From positions 5,000,501 through 5,064,500 of the forward strand of contig NZ_CP072913.1 of the NCBI RefSeq assembly GCF_017968885.1: DNA of 64,000 nucleotides. The letters run 5' to 3'. Numbering within the stretch: the stretch's first letter is position 1; each line of letters starts with the position of its first letter. The position numbers and the translations under genes were made by a program. Origin of the DNA: Pseudomonas sp. Tri1 (GTDB lineage Bacteria > Pseudomonadota > Gammaproteobacteria > Pseudomonadales > Pseudomonadaceae). A model generated the notes under the pieces. It did not search any database. It saw only the letters and a program-made list of their open reading frames with translations, and had not been told where the DNA came from. Positions 17,903-27,437 of the stretch are shown here, one piece after another.

Positions 17903-18715
17903 TTGGCCAAGATTCTCGTGGTTACATCCGGCAAGGGTGGTGTGGGTAAGACCACCACCAGCGCCGCTATCGGTACCGGTCTCGCTCTGCGCGGCCACAA
18001 AACAGTCATCGTCGACTTCGACGTCGGCTTGCGTAACCTCGACCTGATCATGGGTTGCGAGCGTCGCGTGGTCTACGACTTCGTCAACGTGGTCAACGGT
18101 GAGGCCAACCTGCAGCAGGCCCTGATCAAGGACAAGCGCCTTGAGAACCTCTACGTGCTGGCCGCCAGCCAGACCCGTGACAAAGACGCGCTGACCCAGG
18201 AAGGCGTGGAAAAAGTCCTGATGCAACTCAAGGAAGATTTCGAGTTCGTAGTCTGCGATTCCCCGGCCGGTATCGAAAAAGGCGCCCACCTGGCCATGTA
18301 TTTCGCCGACGAAGCGATTGTCGTGACCAACCCGGAAGTCTCGTCGGTACGTGACTCCGACCGCATGCTGGGCCTGCTGGCCAGCAAATCGCGGCGTGCC
18401 GAAAAAGGCGAAGAACCGATCAAGGAACACCTGCTGCTGACGCGCTATAACCCGCAACGGGTCAGCGACGGCGAAATGCTCGGCGTCGAAGACGTCAAGG
18501 AAATCCTTGCCGTTACCCTGCTGGGCGTGATCCCGGAATCCCAAGCGGTACTCAAGGCCTCCAACTCCGGCGTGCCGGTGATTCTCGACGACCAGAGCGA
18601 CGCCGGCCAGGCGTACAGCGATGCCGTCGATCGCCTGCTGGGCAAAACCGTAGAGCATCGTTTCCTCGATGTAACGAAGAAAGGTTTCTTCGAGCGCCTG
18701 TTTGGAGGTAGGTAA
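17903..18715 (+). CDS. minD: Septum site-determining ATPase MinD
   Basis: A 270-residue ParA/MinD-family ATPase that recruits MinC to the membrane and oscillates with MinE. The deviant Walker A motif KGGVGKTT is at residues 11-18, the signature [10 protein letters not shown] follows near 39, and the C-terminus [11 protein letters not shown] is the amphipathic membrane-targeting helix. The start codon is TTG at 17903, preceded by TTAGGGGTG, and homology ([12 protein letters not shown]) begins there. The stop overlaps the minE start by one base (TAATG). Confidence 0.97.
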   Translation: MAKILVVTSGKGGVGKTTTSAAIGTGLALRGHKTVIVDFDVGLRNLDLIMGCERRVVYDFVNVVNGEANLQQALIKDKRLENLYVLAASQTRDKDALTQEGVEKVLMQLKEDFEFVVCDSPAGIEKGAHLAMYFADEAIVVTNPEVSSVRDSDRMLGLLASKSRRAEKGEEPIKEHLLLTRYNPQRVSDGEMLGVEDVKEILAVTLLGVIPESQAVLKASNSGVPVILDDQSDAGQAYSDAVDRLLGKTVEHRFLDVTKKGFFERLFGGR

Positions 18716-18969
18716 TGAACCTTTTTGACTTCTTTCGTGCCAACAAAAAGCCCAGTACCGCCTCGGTCGCGAAAGAGCGTCTACAGATCATCGTGGCGCA
18801 CGAACGCGGCCAACGCAGTACCCCTGACTACCTGCCAGCCTTGCAGAAGGAACTGGTGGAAGTGATCCGCAAGTACGTCAACATCGGTAGCGATGACGTG
18901 CATGTGGCACTGGAAAGCCAGGGCAGTTGCTCGATTCTGGAACTCAATATCACCCTGCCGGATCGCTGA
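18715..18969 (+). CDS. minE: Cell division topological specificity factor MinE
   Basis: An 84-residue protein that stimulates MinD ATPase and drives pole-to-pole oscillation. The N-terminal membrane-binding and anti-MinCD part is [23 protein letters not shown]; the C-terminal dimerisation domain contains [12 protein letters not shown] and ends LELNITLP. Length is standard. A GGAGGTAGG ribosome site sits inside the end of minD, so translation of the pair is coupled. Confidence 0.97.
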   Translation: MNLFDFFRANKKPSTASVAKERLQIIVAHERGQRSTPDYLPALQKELVEVIRKYVNIGSDDVHVALESQGSCSILELNITLPDR

Positions 18970-18983
18970 TAGATCCTGCGGGA

Positions 18984-19048
18984 GCCACGGCGGCTCGGGC
19001 GCTTTGCTCCTTCTTTAGTTTGGAGCAAGTGCCCGCGCCGCCGTTGGC
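18984..19048. terminator. Long imperfect hairpin after minE
   Basis: Arms of about 27 bases (gccacggcggctcgggcg... and ...cccgcgccgccgttggc) flank an 11-base loop. It could end the min transcript, though no T-run follows, or it could be a transcript-stabilising or interspersed palindrome unrelated to the common REP type. Confidence 0.5.
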
Positions 19049-19069
19049 GTTTGTTACGAGACTGCTTCA

Positions 19070-19705
19070 ATGCCCCTGTCCAATATCCGCATCATCCATC
19101 AGGACGCCGCCGTCCTGGTGGTCGACAAGCCGACCCTGCTGCTGTCGGTGCCCGGTCGGGCCGACGACAACAAAGACTGCCTGATCACCCGCCTGCAGGA
19201 AAACGGCTATCCGGAAGCACGGATCGTGCACCGACTGGACTGGGAAACCTCCGGCATCATTCTGCTGGCCCGTGACCCGGACACTCATCGCGAGCTGTCT
19301 CGGCAGTTTCATGATCGAGAAACAGAAAAGGCCTACACCGCATTGTGCTGGGGCCAGCCGGCGCTGGACAGCGGCAGCATCGACCTGCCGCTGCGCTATG
19401 ACCCGCCGACCAAGCCTCGCCACGTAGTGGACCATGAACACGGCAAACACGCCCTGACCTTCTGGCGCGTGCTGGAGCGTTGTGGCGATTGGTGCCGGGT
19501 CGAACTGACACCGATCACTGGACGCTCGCACCAGTTGCGCGTGCACATGCTGTCCATTGGTCATCCATTGCTGGGCGACGGCCTCTATGCTCACCCGCAA
19601 GCACTCGCCGCCTGGCCACGCCTATGCCTGCACGCCAGCATGCTCAGCTTCACCCACCCGCAAAGCGGCGAGCGCCTGCGCTTCGAGTGCCCAGCGCCGT
19701 TCTGA
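19070..19705 (+). CDS. rluA: RluA-family pseudouridine synthase
   Basis: A 211-residue RNA pseudouridine synthase. The catalytic motif HRLDWETSG with its aspartate is at residues about 54-62, and the family C-terminal segments RSHQLRVHM and IGHPLLGD are intact. There is no S4 RNA-binding domain and the length fits RluA, the dual 23S rRNA U746 / tRNA U32 enzyme, rather than RluC or RluD. It follows minCDE, the same order as in P. aeruginosa. The precise target is inferred from size. Confidence 0.88.
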   Translation: MPLSNIRIIHQDAAVLVVDKPTLLLSVPGRADDNKDCLITRLQENGYPEARIVHRLDWETSGIILLARDPDTHRELSRQFHDRETEKAYTALCWGQPALDSGSIDLPLRYDPPTKPRHVVDHEHGKHALTFWRVLERCGDWCRVELTPITGRSHQLRVHMLSIGHPLLGDGLYAHPQALAAWPRLCLHASMLSFTHPQSGERLRFECPAPF

Positions 19706-19711
19706 TACTCC

Positions 19712-19870
19712 TGTGGGAGCGAGCTTGCTCGCGATAGCGGTGGGTCAGTTTGCATTGATGTTGAATGTGCCGGCCTCATCGCGAGCAAGCTCGCTCCCAC
19801 ATTGGAGCGCAGGCGTGCACAGAGCTTGTGTTCACCACAAATCCCTAGTGGGAGCGAGCCTGCTCGCGAT
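19712..19870. repeat. REP doublet plus single REP
   Basis: A head-to-head doublet at 19712-19801 is followed by a third unit at 19847-19870 in the gap between rluA and the aminopeptidase gene. Confidence 0.9.
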
Positions 19871-19967
19871 GACGGTGGCGCATTCAACACGGATATCACC
19901 CGCCTCCCATCCTCCCCATCGACCACCAATACGGTAAACTCCCGCCCATTGCTGTCTGGAGCTATTT

Positions 19968-21257
19968 ATGCGCGCAGAGTTGAACCAAGGCCTGATCGAC
20001 TTCCTCAAGGCCTCCCCCACCCCGTTCCATGCCACTGCCACCCTTGCCCAGCGCCTGGAAGCGGCGGGTTATCAGCGTCTTGACGAGCGCGAGACCTGGG
20101 TCACCGAGGCCAACGGTCGTTATTACGTCACGCGCAACGACTCCTCGATCATCGCCTTCAAGCTGGGCCGCAATTCACCGCTGCACGACGGCATCCGCCT
20201 GGTCGGCGCCCACACCGACAGCCCCTGCCTGCGGGTCAAACCGCAGCCGGAACTGCAACGCCATGGGTTCTGGCAACTGGGCGTGGAGGTATACGGCGGT
20301 GCGCTGCTGGCGCCGTGGTTCGACCGCGACCTGTCCCTGGCCGGGCGCGTGACCTTCCGCCGCGACGGCAAGGTCGAAAGCCAATTGATCGATTTCAAGG
20401 CACCGATTGCCACTATTCCGAACCTGGCCATCCACCTCAATCGCGAAGCCAACCAGGGCTGGGCGATTAACCCGCAAAATGAGCTGCCACCGATCCTTGC
20501 CCAGTTCGCCGGCGACGAGCGCGTTGACTTCCGCGCTGTGCTCACTGATCAACTGGCCCGCGAACACGGCCTGAACGCCGACGTGGTGCTCGATTACGAG
20601 CTGAGCTTCTACGACACGCAAAGCGCGGCGGTCATTGGCCTGCATGGCGATTTCATTGCCGGCGCGCGCCTGGACAACCTGCTGTCGTGCTACGCCGGCC
20701 TGCAGGCCCTGCTGAACACCGACACCGACGAAACCTGCGTGCTGGTGTGCAACGATCACGAGGAAGTCGGTTCTTGCTCGGCCTGCGGCGCCGACGGCCC
20801 GATGCTGGAACAGACCCTGCGGCGCCTGTTGCCCGAAGGTGAAGAGTTCGTAAGGACCATTCAGAAATCCCTGCTGGTTTCGGCGGACAACGCCCACGGC
20901 GTGCACCCCAACTACGCCGACAAGCACGATGCCAACCATGGTCCCAAGCTCAATGCCGGGCCGGTGATCAAGGTCAACAGCAACCAGCGCTACGCCACCA
21001 ACAGCGAAACCGCTGGGTTCTTCCGTCATCTGTGCATGGCCGAGGAAGTGCCGGTGCAGAGTTTCGTGGTACGCAGCGACATGGGCTGTGGCTCGACCAT
21101 CGGCCCGATCACCGCCAGCCAGTTGGGCGTGCGCACCGTGGACATCGGCCTGCCGACCTTCGCCATGCATTCGATCCGCGAGCTGTGCGGCAGCCATGAC
21201 CTGGCGCATTTGGTGAAGGTGTTGAGCGCGTTCTATGCGAGTCGCGAGTTGCCGTAG
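19968..21257 (+). CDS. apeB: M18-family aminopeptidase
   Basis: A 429-residue cytoplasmic di-zinc aminopeptidase (aspartyl aminopeptidase family). Family motifs are visible: [14 protein letters not shown] with the first metal histidine near residue 82, [13 protein letters not shown] with a bridging aspartate, CNDHEEVGS near 262, and the late metal histidine region FAMHSIRE. Length is that of bacterial M18 enzymes. A CTGGAG ribosome site precedes ATG 19968. It probably recycles peptides with acidic or other N-terminal residues. Confidence 0.93.
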   Translation: MRAELNQGLIDFLKASPTPFHATATLAQRLEAAGYQRLDERETWVTEANGRYYVTRNDSSIIAFKLGRNSPLHDGIRLVGAHTDSPCLRVKPQPELQRHGFWQLGVEVYGGALLAPWFDRDLSLAGRVTFRRDGKVESQLIDFKAPIATIPNLAIHLNREANQGWAINPQNELPPILAQFAGDERVDFRAVLTDQLAREHGLNADVVLDYELSFYDTQSAAVIGLHGDFIAGARLDNLLSCYAGLQALLNTDTDETCVLVCNDHEEVGSCSACGADGPMLEQTLRRLLPEGEEFVRTIQKSLLVSADNAHGVHPNYADKHDANHGPKLNAGPVIKVNSNQRYATNSETAGFFRHLCMAEEVPVQSFVVRSDMGCGSTIGPITASQLGVRTVDIGLPTFAMHSIRELCGSHDLAHLVKVLSAFYASRELP

Positions 21258-21278
21258 CCTGCTTGAACCGCAGGCATG

Positions 21279-21316
21279 CTGTTGTGGCGAGGGGATTTAT
21301 TCCCTCGCCACAACAG
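21279..21316. repeat. Interspersed palindrome gttgtggcgaggg / ccctcgccacaac
   Basis: A perfect 15-base inverted repeat lies just after the aminopeptidase stop. It differs from the common REP unit. A half-copy (tgtggcgaggga) occurs at about 58859 after the sensor-kinase gene. It can act as a terminator but has no T-run. Confidence 0.7.
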
Positions 21317-21416
21317 CGCTTGCCTCTGGATTGAGGGAGGTCGTGACATACATCATCCCCATCCGACAAAACCCCAACTAGACTGCCCTTATCCTCCCCC
21401 GACAAGGCTGTCTCAC

Positions 21417-21599
21417 ATGATCTCCATGTCTTCATTCAACGCCATGCTGGTGCCCGTCATTGCAGGCATGATCCTGCTGGCCATTGGCTTCAACTTCCGA
21501 GACAAGAATGTCGGGGTCTTTGCCATGTGGATCGGCATGTTGCTGATCCTCGCCACGGTGTTGTTCCGCATCCTGGCCAAACTCAACGAGTCGGCCTGA
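21417..21599 (+). CDS. Small two-helix membrane protein
   Basis: A 60-residue protein with two hydrophobic segments (about residues 10-26 and 33-51) joined by the short polar loop NFRDKN. I recognise it only as a conserved small Pseudomonas protein of this location; function unknown. ATG 21417 has an AAGG about 10 bases before it, while a second in-frame ATG at 21426 is possible. It ends 7 bases before the convergent GntR regulator gene. Confidence 0.65.
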   Translation: MISMSSFNAMLVPVIAGMILLAIGFNFRDKNVGVFAMWIGMLLILATVLFRILAKLNESA

Positions 21600-21606
21600 C
21601 TTCCCC

Positions 21607-22341
21607 TCAGGCGGCAGGCGCTTGCTCCGGCACGTCCACCCCGACATGAATCGCATCGTGGCGCCAGAACTCCAGGTCGCAATCGATCAGCCGCTGATGC
21701 TGGTCATAGTTGACCCGGGCAATCCGCAGCCCGGGGCTGCCCACCGAGACTTTCAGCGCCGCCGCGGCTTCGGGCTGTAAAGAGGTGGGCACGATTTCGA
21801 ACCTCACCCGGCCGTAGTGCAAGTCGTAGTGGCGGGCGTATAGCTCGGTGATGGACTGATTGAGGTCGAACTCCAGAATGTCCGGAAAGTACTGCGGGTT
21901 CAGGTAGTGCTCGACGTACAACACCAAGCGCTCGTCGATACGCCGTACACGGCAGATCTGGATCACGCTGGACAGCGCCGGCAGTTGCAGCCAGGCACAC
22001 ACCGCCGCCGACGCCGGTTGCAGGCGCGCCGAGATCACTTGGGTAGAAGGCACCCGCCCTTGAGCGGCGACCATGGCGTGGAAGTGGCTGCGCTGCATCA
22101 GGTTATAGGCCAGGCGTGGTGGCGAGACGAACCAACCCCGGCGCTCCTCCCGATAAATCTGCCCTTGGGCTTCGAGCTGCAACAAGGCTTCGCGCACGGT
22201 AATGCGCGTGGTCCCGAACAACTCACTGAGCTTGCGCTCGGCAGGCAACTTGCTACCGGGCGCCAGTAATCCATGGTCTAGCTGCTCTTGCAGGACTTGG
22301 CCAATGGTTGTCACCGCTTTAGTTGTCTCGACGCGCATCAA
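21607..22341 (-). CDS. HutC/PhnF-type GntR transcriptional regulator
   Basis: A 244-residue regulator. The N-terminal winged helix (residues about 18-80) contains GSKLPAERKLSELFGTTRIT followed by VREALLQLE; residues about 95-235 form a UTRA ligand domain (QICRVRRIDERLVLYVEHYL). UTRA regulators of this type sense small phosphorylated, amino-sugar or histidine-like ligands. It is divergent from the ABC binding-protein gene, and the 346-base gap carries two HutC-type operator-like sites, one near each start, so it probably represses both itself and the transport operon. Confidence 0.9.
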   Translation of the reverse strand: MMRVETTKAVTTIGQVLQEQLDHGLLAPGSKLPAERKLSELFGTTRITVREALLQLEAQGQIYREERRGWFVSPPRLAYNLMQRSHFHAMVAAQGRVPSTQVISARLQPASAAVCAWLQLPALSSVIQICRVRRIDERLVLYVEHYLNPQYFPDILEFDLNQSITELYARHYDLHYGRVRFEIVPTSLQPEAAAALKVSVGSPGLRIARVNYDQHQRLIDCDLEFWRHDAIHVGVDVPEQAPAA

Positions 22342-22352
22342 CGTTACCTATC

Positions 22353-22364
22353 TGGACTAGACCA
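22353..22364. promoter_or_regulatory. HutC-type operator-like site (TGGACTAGACCA)
   Basis: One base from the perfect palindrome TGGTCTAGACCA used by several HutC/NagR-type GntR regulators (family knowledge). It starts 12 bases upstream of the regulator start codon, suited to autorepression. Confidence 0.6.
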
Positions 22365-22630
22365 GCACTATTTCAGGGCGAAATCGATGGCGCATCGATC
22401 CGCTTCTCGTTCCCGCAAGCCTAGGCACTGCACATGACTGGCAGATGACAGAACCGCCGAACGGTTGTTGCCCAAGCCTGCAAATTAACGGCCAAGTCCT
22501 TTCAGATCAGCTGTTTAACCATGGTCTACGCTTAATTCGCAGCCACTGCGCCCGAGCCTGACATTTCCTCACACCGCCAACACCGACATCAAAATGTCAC
22601 AGGGCTTGCCTACATTGGCTCAGGTATTGC

Positions 22631-22642
22631 TGACCTAGACCA
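22631..22642. promoter_or_regulatory. HutC-type operator-like site (TGACCTAGACCA)
   Basis: Two bases from TGGTCTAGACCA, 46 bases before the binding-protein start. With the site at 22353 it gives each divergent gene its own operator. The rest of the 22342-22687 gap shows no gene. Confidence 0.55.
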
Positions 22643-22687
22643 ACACAACCGCAATCGCAGCGTTGAAAACGCCCATAGGAGCTTCGG

Positions 22688-23755
22688 ATGAAACAGCTTT
22701 TCCTGGCATCACTGTTAGGCTCGACCATTGCCATGTGCACCGCCGCCATGGCTGCTGACACCGATCTGAAAACGTTGGAAGCCGCTGCGAAAGCGGAAGG
22801 CGCCGTGAACAGCGTCGGCATGCCCGATGACTGGGCAAACTGGAAAGGCACTTGGGACGACCTGGCCAAAGTCTACGGTTTGAAACACATCGACACCGAC
22901 ATGAGCTCGGCCCAGGAAATCGCCAAGTTCGCCGCCGAGAAAGACAACGCCAGCGCCGATATCGGCGATGTCGGCGCGGCTTTCGGCCCGATCGCGGTCA
23001 AGCAAGGCGTGGTTCAACCCTACAAGCCAAGCACCTGGGAACAGGTTCCAGCCTGGGCCAAGGATAAGGACGGCAACTGGGCGCTGGCCTACACCGGCAC
23101 CATCGCTTTCATCGTCAACAAGAAACTGCTGCACGGCTCCGAAGCACCAACCAAGTGGGCCGACCTGAAAACCGGCAAATACAAAGTCTCCATCGGTGAC
23201 GTGAGCACTGCGGCCCAGGCTGCCAACGGCGTGCTGGCAGCGGCCCTGGCCAACGGCGGCAACGAGAAGAACCTTCAGCCGGCCCTGTTGATGTTTGCCG
23301 AGATCGCCAAGCAAGGGCGCCTGTCCATGGCCAACCCGACCATCGCCACCATGGAAAAAGGTGAAGTCGAAGTGGGTGTGGTCTGGGATTTCAACGGCCT
23401 GAGCTACAAGGCCAAGATGGCCAACCCGGATGATTACGTCGTGCTGATCCCGTCCGACGGCTCGGTCATCTCCGGCTACACCACCATCATCAACAAATAC
23501 GCCAAGCACCCGAACGCCGCCAAACTGGCGCGCGAATACATCTTCAGCGACGCCGGCCAGATCAACTTGGCCAAGGGCAACGCCCGTCCGATCCGCGCCG
23601 AGCACCTGACCCTGCCGGAAGAGGTCAAGGCCAAGCTGCTGCCCAACGAGCAGTACAAAGGCGTGACCCCGATCAAAGACGCGGATGCGTGGGAGAAAAC
23701 CTCCAAGGCACTGCCGCAGATGTGGAATGAACAAGTAATCGTCGAGATGAAGTAA
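22688..23755 (+). CDS. ABC transporter periplasmic substrate-binding protein
   Basis: A 355-residue type II binding protein with a signal peptide (cleavage after AMA at about residue 22). The fold is that of the PotD/AfuA-like family 1 solute-binding proteins, seen in KYKVSIGDVSTAAQ, GEVEVGVVWDFNG and PNAAKLAREYIFSDAGQ. A strong TAGGAG precedes ATG 22688. It is the first gene of an operon with a phosphatase-superfamily hydrolase, two permeases, an ATPase and a HAD phosphatase, which points to a phosphorus-containing ligand such as a phosphonate or phosphoester. The ligand itself cannot be read from the sequence. Confidence 0.85.
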   Translation: MKQLFLASLLGSTIAMCTAAMAADTDLKTLEAAAKAEGAVNSVGMPDDWANWKGTWDDLAKVYGLKHIDTDMSSAQEIAKFAAEKDNASADIGDVGAAFGPIAVKQGVVQPYKPSTWEQVPAWAKDKDGNWALAYTGTIAFIVNKKLLHGSEAPTKWADLKTGKYKVSIGDVSTAAQAANGVLAAALANGGNEKNLQPALLMFAEIAKQGRLSMANPTIATMEKGEVEVGVVWDFNGLSYKAKMANPDDYVVLIPSDGSVISGYTTIINKYAKHPNAAKLAREYIFSDAGQINLAKGNARPIRAEHLTLPEEVKAKLLPNEQYKGVTPIKDADAWEKTSKALPQMWNEQVIVEMK

Positions 23756-23809
23756 GGCGCTAGCTCCCGCTCGGATATCCACTGGAAATCCAACTGTGGA
23801 GGCAGGCCC

Positions 23810-23899
23810 TGTGGGAGCGAGCTTGCTCGCGATGGCGGCGGATCAGTCAGTATTGAGGTTGACTGACACACCGCTATCGCGAGCAAGCTCGCTCCCACA
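23810..23899. repeat. REP doublet inside the transport operon
   Basis: A head-to-head REP pair lies between the binding-protein gene and the hydrolase gene. In ABC operons such hairpins often protect the upstream binding-protein mRNA, which would raise its level relative to downstream genes. Confidence 0.9.
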
Positions 23900-23969
23900 G
23901 AAGCTCGCGCCCACATCAGGTTCCTGGAGGATCCGAGTTTCCTGGTATCTGTCCGGAGTCCCGCTACCC

Positions 23970-24776
23970 ATGAAGCACAACGTCATCCTGGTGGTGCTCG
24001 ACGGCCTCAATTATGAAGTCGCCCGGCATGCCATGGGGCATTTGCAGGCTTACGTCGGCGCAGGACGCGCGGCCCTCTACAAACTGGAATGTGAGTTGCC
24101 CGCCCTGTCCCGTCCGCTCTACGAATGCATCCTCACCGGCGTCGTGCCCCTCGACAGCGGGATCGTGCACAACAACGTCTCGCGCCTGTCGAACCAGCGC
24201 AGCATTTTCCACTACGCCACCCAAGCCGGCTTGAGTACCGCCGCCGCTGCGTATCACTGGGTCAGCGAGCTGTACAACGTGTCACCGTTCATCGCCGGCC
24301 GGGATCGTCATACCGACAACCCTGACCTGCCGATCCAGCACGGACATTTCTACTGGAATGACCACTACCCCGATTCCCACTTGTTCGCCGATGCCGAACA
24401 CCTGCGTCAGCGCTACCTGCCGAACTTTTTGCTGGTGCACCCGATGAACATCGACGATGCCGGCCACAAGCACGGCCTGGACACCCCGCAATACCGCAAC
24501 AGCGCGCGCTCAGCCGATATCAACCTGGCGGTCTACCTGCAAGCCTGGCTCGACGGCGGCTATCAGGTGCTGGTGACCTCCGACCACGGCATGAACAACG
24601 ACCGCTCCCACAACGGCCTGTTGGCCGAAGAACGGGAAGTGCCGCTGTTTGCCTTGGGTGACGGCTTCAGTCTCGACCCCGCTGCCGCCCCCCGGCAGAC
24701 CGAACTGTGCGGCACCATTTGCCAGTTGCTTGGCGTTGACCACGACAAACCCTATTGCCAGGAGTTACTCAAGTGA
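23970..24776 (+). CDS. Alkaline-phosphatase-superfamily hydrolase (nucleotide pyrophosphatase/phosphodiesterase-like)
   Basis: A 268-residue enzyme of the alkaline phosphatase superfamily. Metal-site elements are visible: VVLDGLN (residues about 6-12) with the first aspartate, a nucleophile region LPALSRPLYECILTG where serine takes the usual Thr/Ser place, NIDDAGHKHG, SDHGMN and DRSHNG. No signal peptide is present, so it acts in the cytoplasm on the imported compound. Its stop overlaps the first permease start by four bases. Relatives include phosphonoacetate hydrolases and phosphodiesterases; the gene neighbourhood suggests it cleaves the transported organophosphorus compound. Confidence 0.8.
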   Translation: MKHNVILVVLDGLNYEVARHAMGHLQAYVGAGRAALYKLECELPALSRPLYECILTGVVPLDSGIVHNNVSRLSNQRSIFHYATQAGLSTAAAAYHWVSELYNVSPFIAGRDRHTDNPDLPIQHGHFYWNDHYPDSHLFADAEHLRQRYLPNFLLVHPMNIDDAGHKHGLDTPQYRNSARSADINLAVYLQAWLDGGYQVLVTSDHGMNNDRSHNGLLAEEREVPLFALGDGFSLDPAAAPRQTELCGTICQLLGVDHDKPYCQELLK

Positions 24777-25618
24777 ACGCCATGACGCGCGGCAAATGGC
24801 TGGCAGCGTTGTGCCTGGTGCCCTTCGCGATTTTCTTCATCGTGTTCCAGATCGCCCCGCTGCTCTGGGTGCTGGTCAACAGCCTGGAATCGGAAGAGTT
24901 CGGCTGGGGCCTGGCCAACTTCAGCAAGATCTTCAGTTCCAAGTTCTACCTGCAAGCGATCCAGCACAGCCTGGAAATCAGCTTCTGGTCCAGCGTGTTC
25001 GGCATCGTCATCGCCGTGCTTGGCAGCTATTCCCTGCGCCGCGTGGATTCTCGGCTGCGTAACTTCGTCAACGCCTTTGCCAACATGACCAGCAACTTTG
25101 CCGGCGTGCCCCTGGCCTTCGCCTTCATCATTTTGCTGGGGTTCAACGGCAGCATCACGATCATGCTCAAGCAAGCGGGGATCATCGAGGATTTCAACCT
25201 GTACTCGAAAACCGGGCTGATCATTCTCTACACCTACTTCCAGATCCCGCTGGGCGTACTGCTGCTCTATCCGGCCTTCGACGCCCTGCGCGAAGACTGG
25301 CGCGAGTCCGCCGAACTGCTGGGTGCCAACGGCTGGCAATTCTGGCGGCACATCGGCTTGCCGGTACTGACCCCGGCGCTGCTGGGCACGTTCGTGATCC
25401 TGCTGGCCAATGCCCTCGGCGCCTATGCCACGGTCTATGCGCTGACCACCGGTAACTTCAACGTCCTGCCGATTCGCATCGCCGCCATGGTCTCCGGGGA
25501 TATTTCCCTCGACCCGAACATGGCCAGTGCCCTGGCCGTGGTGCTAGTGGCGCTGATGACCCTGGTGACCATCGTCCATCAGTTGCTGCTCAAGAGGAGC
25601 TACCATGTCTCGCGCTGA
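24773..25618 (+). CDS. ABC transporter permease, first subunit
   Basis: A 281-residue inner-membrane permease with about six helices and the EAA loop (YPAFDALREDWRESAELLGANGWQF, given here in part: ESAELLGANG) that docks to the ATPase. The start is GTG 24773, overlapping the hydrolase stop (GTGA) with CAGGAG 9 bases upstream; ATG 24782 is an alternative. It pairs with the permease that begins inside its last codons. Confidence 0.9.
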   Translation: MNAMTRGKWLAALCLVPFAIFFIVFQIAPLLWVLVNSLESEEFGWGLANFSKIFSSKFYLQAIQHSLEISFWSSVFGIVIAVLGSYSLRRVDSRLRNFVNAFANMTSNFAGVPLAFAFIILLGFNGSITIMLKQAGIIEDFNLYSKTGLIILYTYFQIPLGVLLLYPAFDALREDWRESAELLGANGWQFWRHIGLPVLTPALLGTFVILLANALGAYATVYALTTGNFNVLPIRIAAMVSGDISLDPNMASALAVVLVALMTLVTIVHQLLLKRSYHVSR

Positions 25619-26405
25619 ACCGGGCTCCGTCGGGCTCTATCATCGGCTGGTGGTGTACCTGCTGTTCGCCATCCTGCTACTGCCTCTGGCGGGCACGCTG
25701 GTCTACTCCATCGCCAGCAGTTGGTCGGCCACCGTGCTACCCAGCGGCTTTACCTTCAAATGGTATGTGCAGTTGTGGAGCGATCCGCGTTTTCTCCACG
25801 CCTTCGGTCAATCACTGATCGTCTGCGTCGGCGCGCTGGTGCTTTCGGTGGTGTTGATTCTGCCGCTGCTGTTCGTGGTGCATTACCACTTCCCCAGACT
25901 CGACGCGCTGATGAACATCCTCATCCTGCTGCCCTTCGCGGTACCGCCGGTGGTGTCGTCGGTGGGGCTGCTGCAACTCTATGGCTCCGGGCCGCTGGCG
26001 ATGGTGGGCACGCCGTGGATCCTGATCGGCTGCTACTTCACCGTCGCCCTGCCGTTCATGTACCGGGCGATCACCAACAACCTGCAAGCCATCAACCTGC
26101 GCGACCTGATGGACGCCGCCCAACTGCTTGGCGCCAGCACCTTCCAGGCAGCGCTGCTGGTGGTGCTGCCAAACCTGCGCAAGGGCTTGATGGTGGCGTT
26201 GCTGCTGTCTTTCTCGTTCCTGTTCGGTGAATTCGTGTTTGCCAACATCCTCGTCGGTACCCGCTATGAAACCCTGCAGGTGTACCTGAACAACATGCGC
26301 AACAGCAGCGGTCACTTCACCAGTGCTCTGGTGATTTCCTACTTCTTCTTCGTACTGGTCCTGACCTGGGCGGCCAACATCTTGAACAAGGACAAAAGCC
26401 AATGA
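25605..26405 (+). CDS. ABC transporter permease, second subunit
   Basis: A 266-residue inner-membrane permease with about six helices and an EAA-type loop (LMDAAQLLGASTFQAALLVV). Its start overlaps the upstream permease by 14 bases and is preceded by AAGAGGAG, and its stop overlaps the ATPase start (ATGA), so the three transport genes are tightly coupled. Together with the upstream subunit it forms the heterodimeric channel. Confidence 0.9.
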   Translation: MSRAEPGSVGLYHRLVVYLLFAILLLPLAGTLVYSIASSWSATVLPSGFTFKWYVQLWSDPRFLHAFGQSLIVCVGALVLSVVLILPLLFVVHYHFPRLDALMNILILLPFAVPPVVSSVGLLQLYGSGPLAMVGTPWILIGCYFTVALPFMYRAITNNLQAINLRDLMDAAQLLGASTFQAALLVVLPNLRKGLMVALLLSFSFLFGEFVFANILVGTRYETLQVYLNNMRNSSGHFTSALVISYFFFVLVLTWAANILNKDKSQ

Positions 26406-27391
26406 GCTACGTCAGCGTCCAACACCTGCAAAAAAGCTACGCCGGCACGCCGGTGTTCAGCGACATCAACTGCGAGATCGGCAAAGGCGAATTCGTCACC
26501 CTCCTCGGCCCTTCCGGCTGCGGCAAGTCCACGCTGTTGCGCTGCATTGCCGGCCTGACCGCAGTGGATGCCGGCCAGATTCTGCTGGACGGCCAAGACA
26601 TCGTCCCGCTAAGCCCGCAGAAACGCGGGATCGGCATGGTGTTCCAGAGTTACGCCCTGTTCCCCAACATGACCGTGGAGCAGAACGTCGCCTTTGGCCT
26701 GCGCATGCAAAAGGTCGAGGCCGAGGACAGCCGCCAGCGGGTGCTGGAAATTTTGCGCCTGGTGGAACTGCATGATTTTGCCGCCCGCTATCCCCATCAA
26801 CTCTCTGGCGGCCAATGCCAGCGCGTGGCCCTGGCCCGCTCCCTGGTCACCCGCCCGCGCCTGTTGCTGCTGGACGAACCGCTGTCGGCCCTGGACGCAC
26901 GGATTCGTAAACACCTGCGCGAACAGATCCGTCAGATCCAGCGCGAGCTGGGCCTGACCACGATCTTTGTCACACACGACCAGGAAGAAGCCCTGACCAT
27001 GTCCGACCGGATTTTCCTGATGAACCAGGGAAAGATCGTACAAAGCGGCGATGCCGAAACCCTCTACACTGCGCCGGTCGATGTCTTTGCCGCTGGCTTT
27101 ATCGGCAACTACAACCTGCTGGACGCCGACAGCGCCAGCAAACTGCTGCAACGTCCGGTGAACGGCCGCATCGCCATTCGCCCGGAAGCCATCGAGCTGA
27201 GCTACAACGGCCAGGCCGATGCGCTGATTCGCAGCCACAGCCTTCTGGGCAACGTGATTCGTTACCGAGTGGAGGCCCGTGGCGTGGAGTTGGTAGTGGA
27301 TGTGCTCAATCGCTCGGCTGCCGATCTGCACCCCGATGGCACACGTCTGTCACTTTCCATCGATCCGTCGGCACTGTGTGAGGTAGCCTGA
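26402..27391 (+). CDS. ABC transporter ATP-binding protein
   Basis: A 329-residue ATPase of the spermidine/iron/2-aminoethylphosphonate (PotA/FbpC/PhnT-like) group. Walker A GPSGCGKST (residues about 36-44), the signature LSGGQCQRVALARSL (about 135), Walker B LLLLDEPLSALD and the H-loop VTHDQEEA are intact. About 90 residues after the core (from IGNYNLLDAD) form a short regulatory OB-like domain. It energises the two permeases encoded just upstream. Confidence 0.92.
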   Translation: MSYVSVQHLQKSYAGTPVFSDINCEIGKGEFVTLLGPSGCGKSTLLRCIAGLTAVDAGQILLDGQDIVPLSPQKRGIGMVFQSYALFPNMTVEQNVAFGLRMQKVEAEDSRQRVLEILRLVELHDFAARYPHQLSGGQCQRVALARSLVTRPRLLLLDEPLSALDARIRKHLREQIRQIQRELGLTTIFVTHDQEEALTMSDRIFLMNQGKIVQSGDAETLYTAPVDVFAAGFIGNYNLLDADSASKLLQRPVNGRIAIRPEAIELSYNGQADALIRSHSLLGNVIRYRVEARGVELVVDVLNRSAADLHPDGTRLSLSIDPSALCEVA

Positions 27392-27437
27392 TGGCTTTAT
27401 TGATTTTGAAGCTGATTTTGAAAAGGGAAACGCGCTG

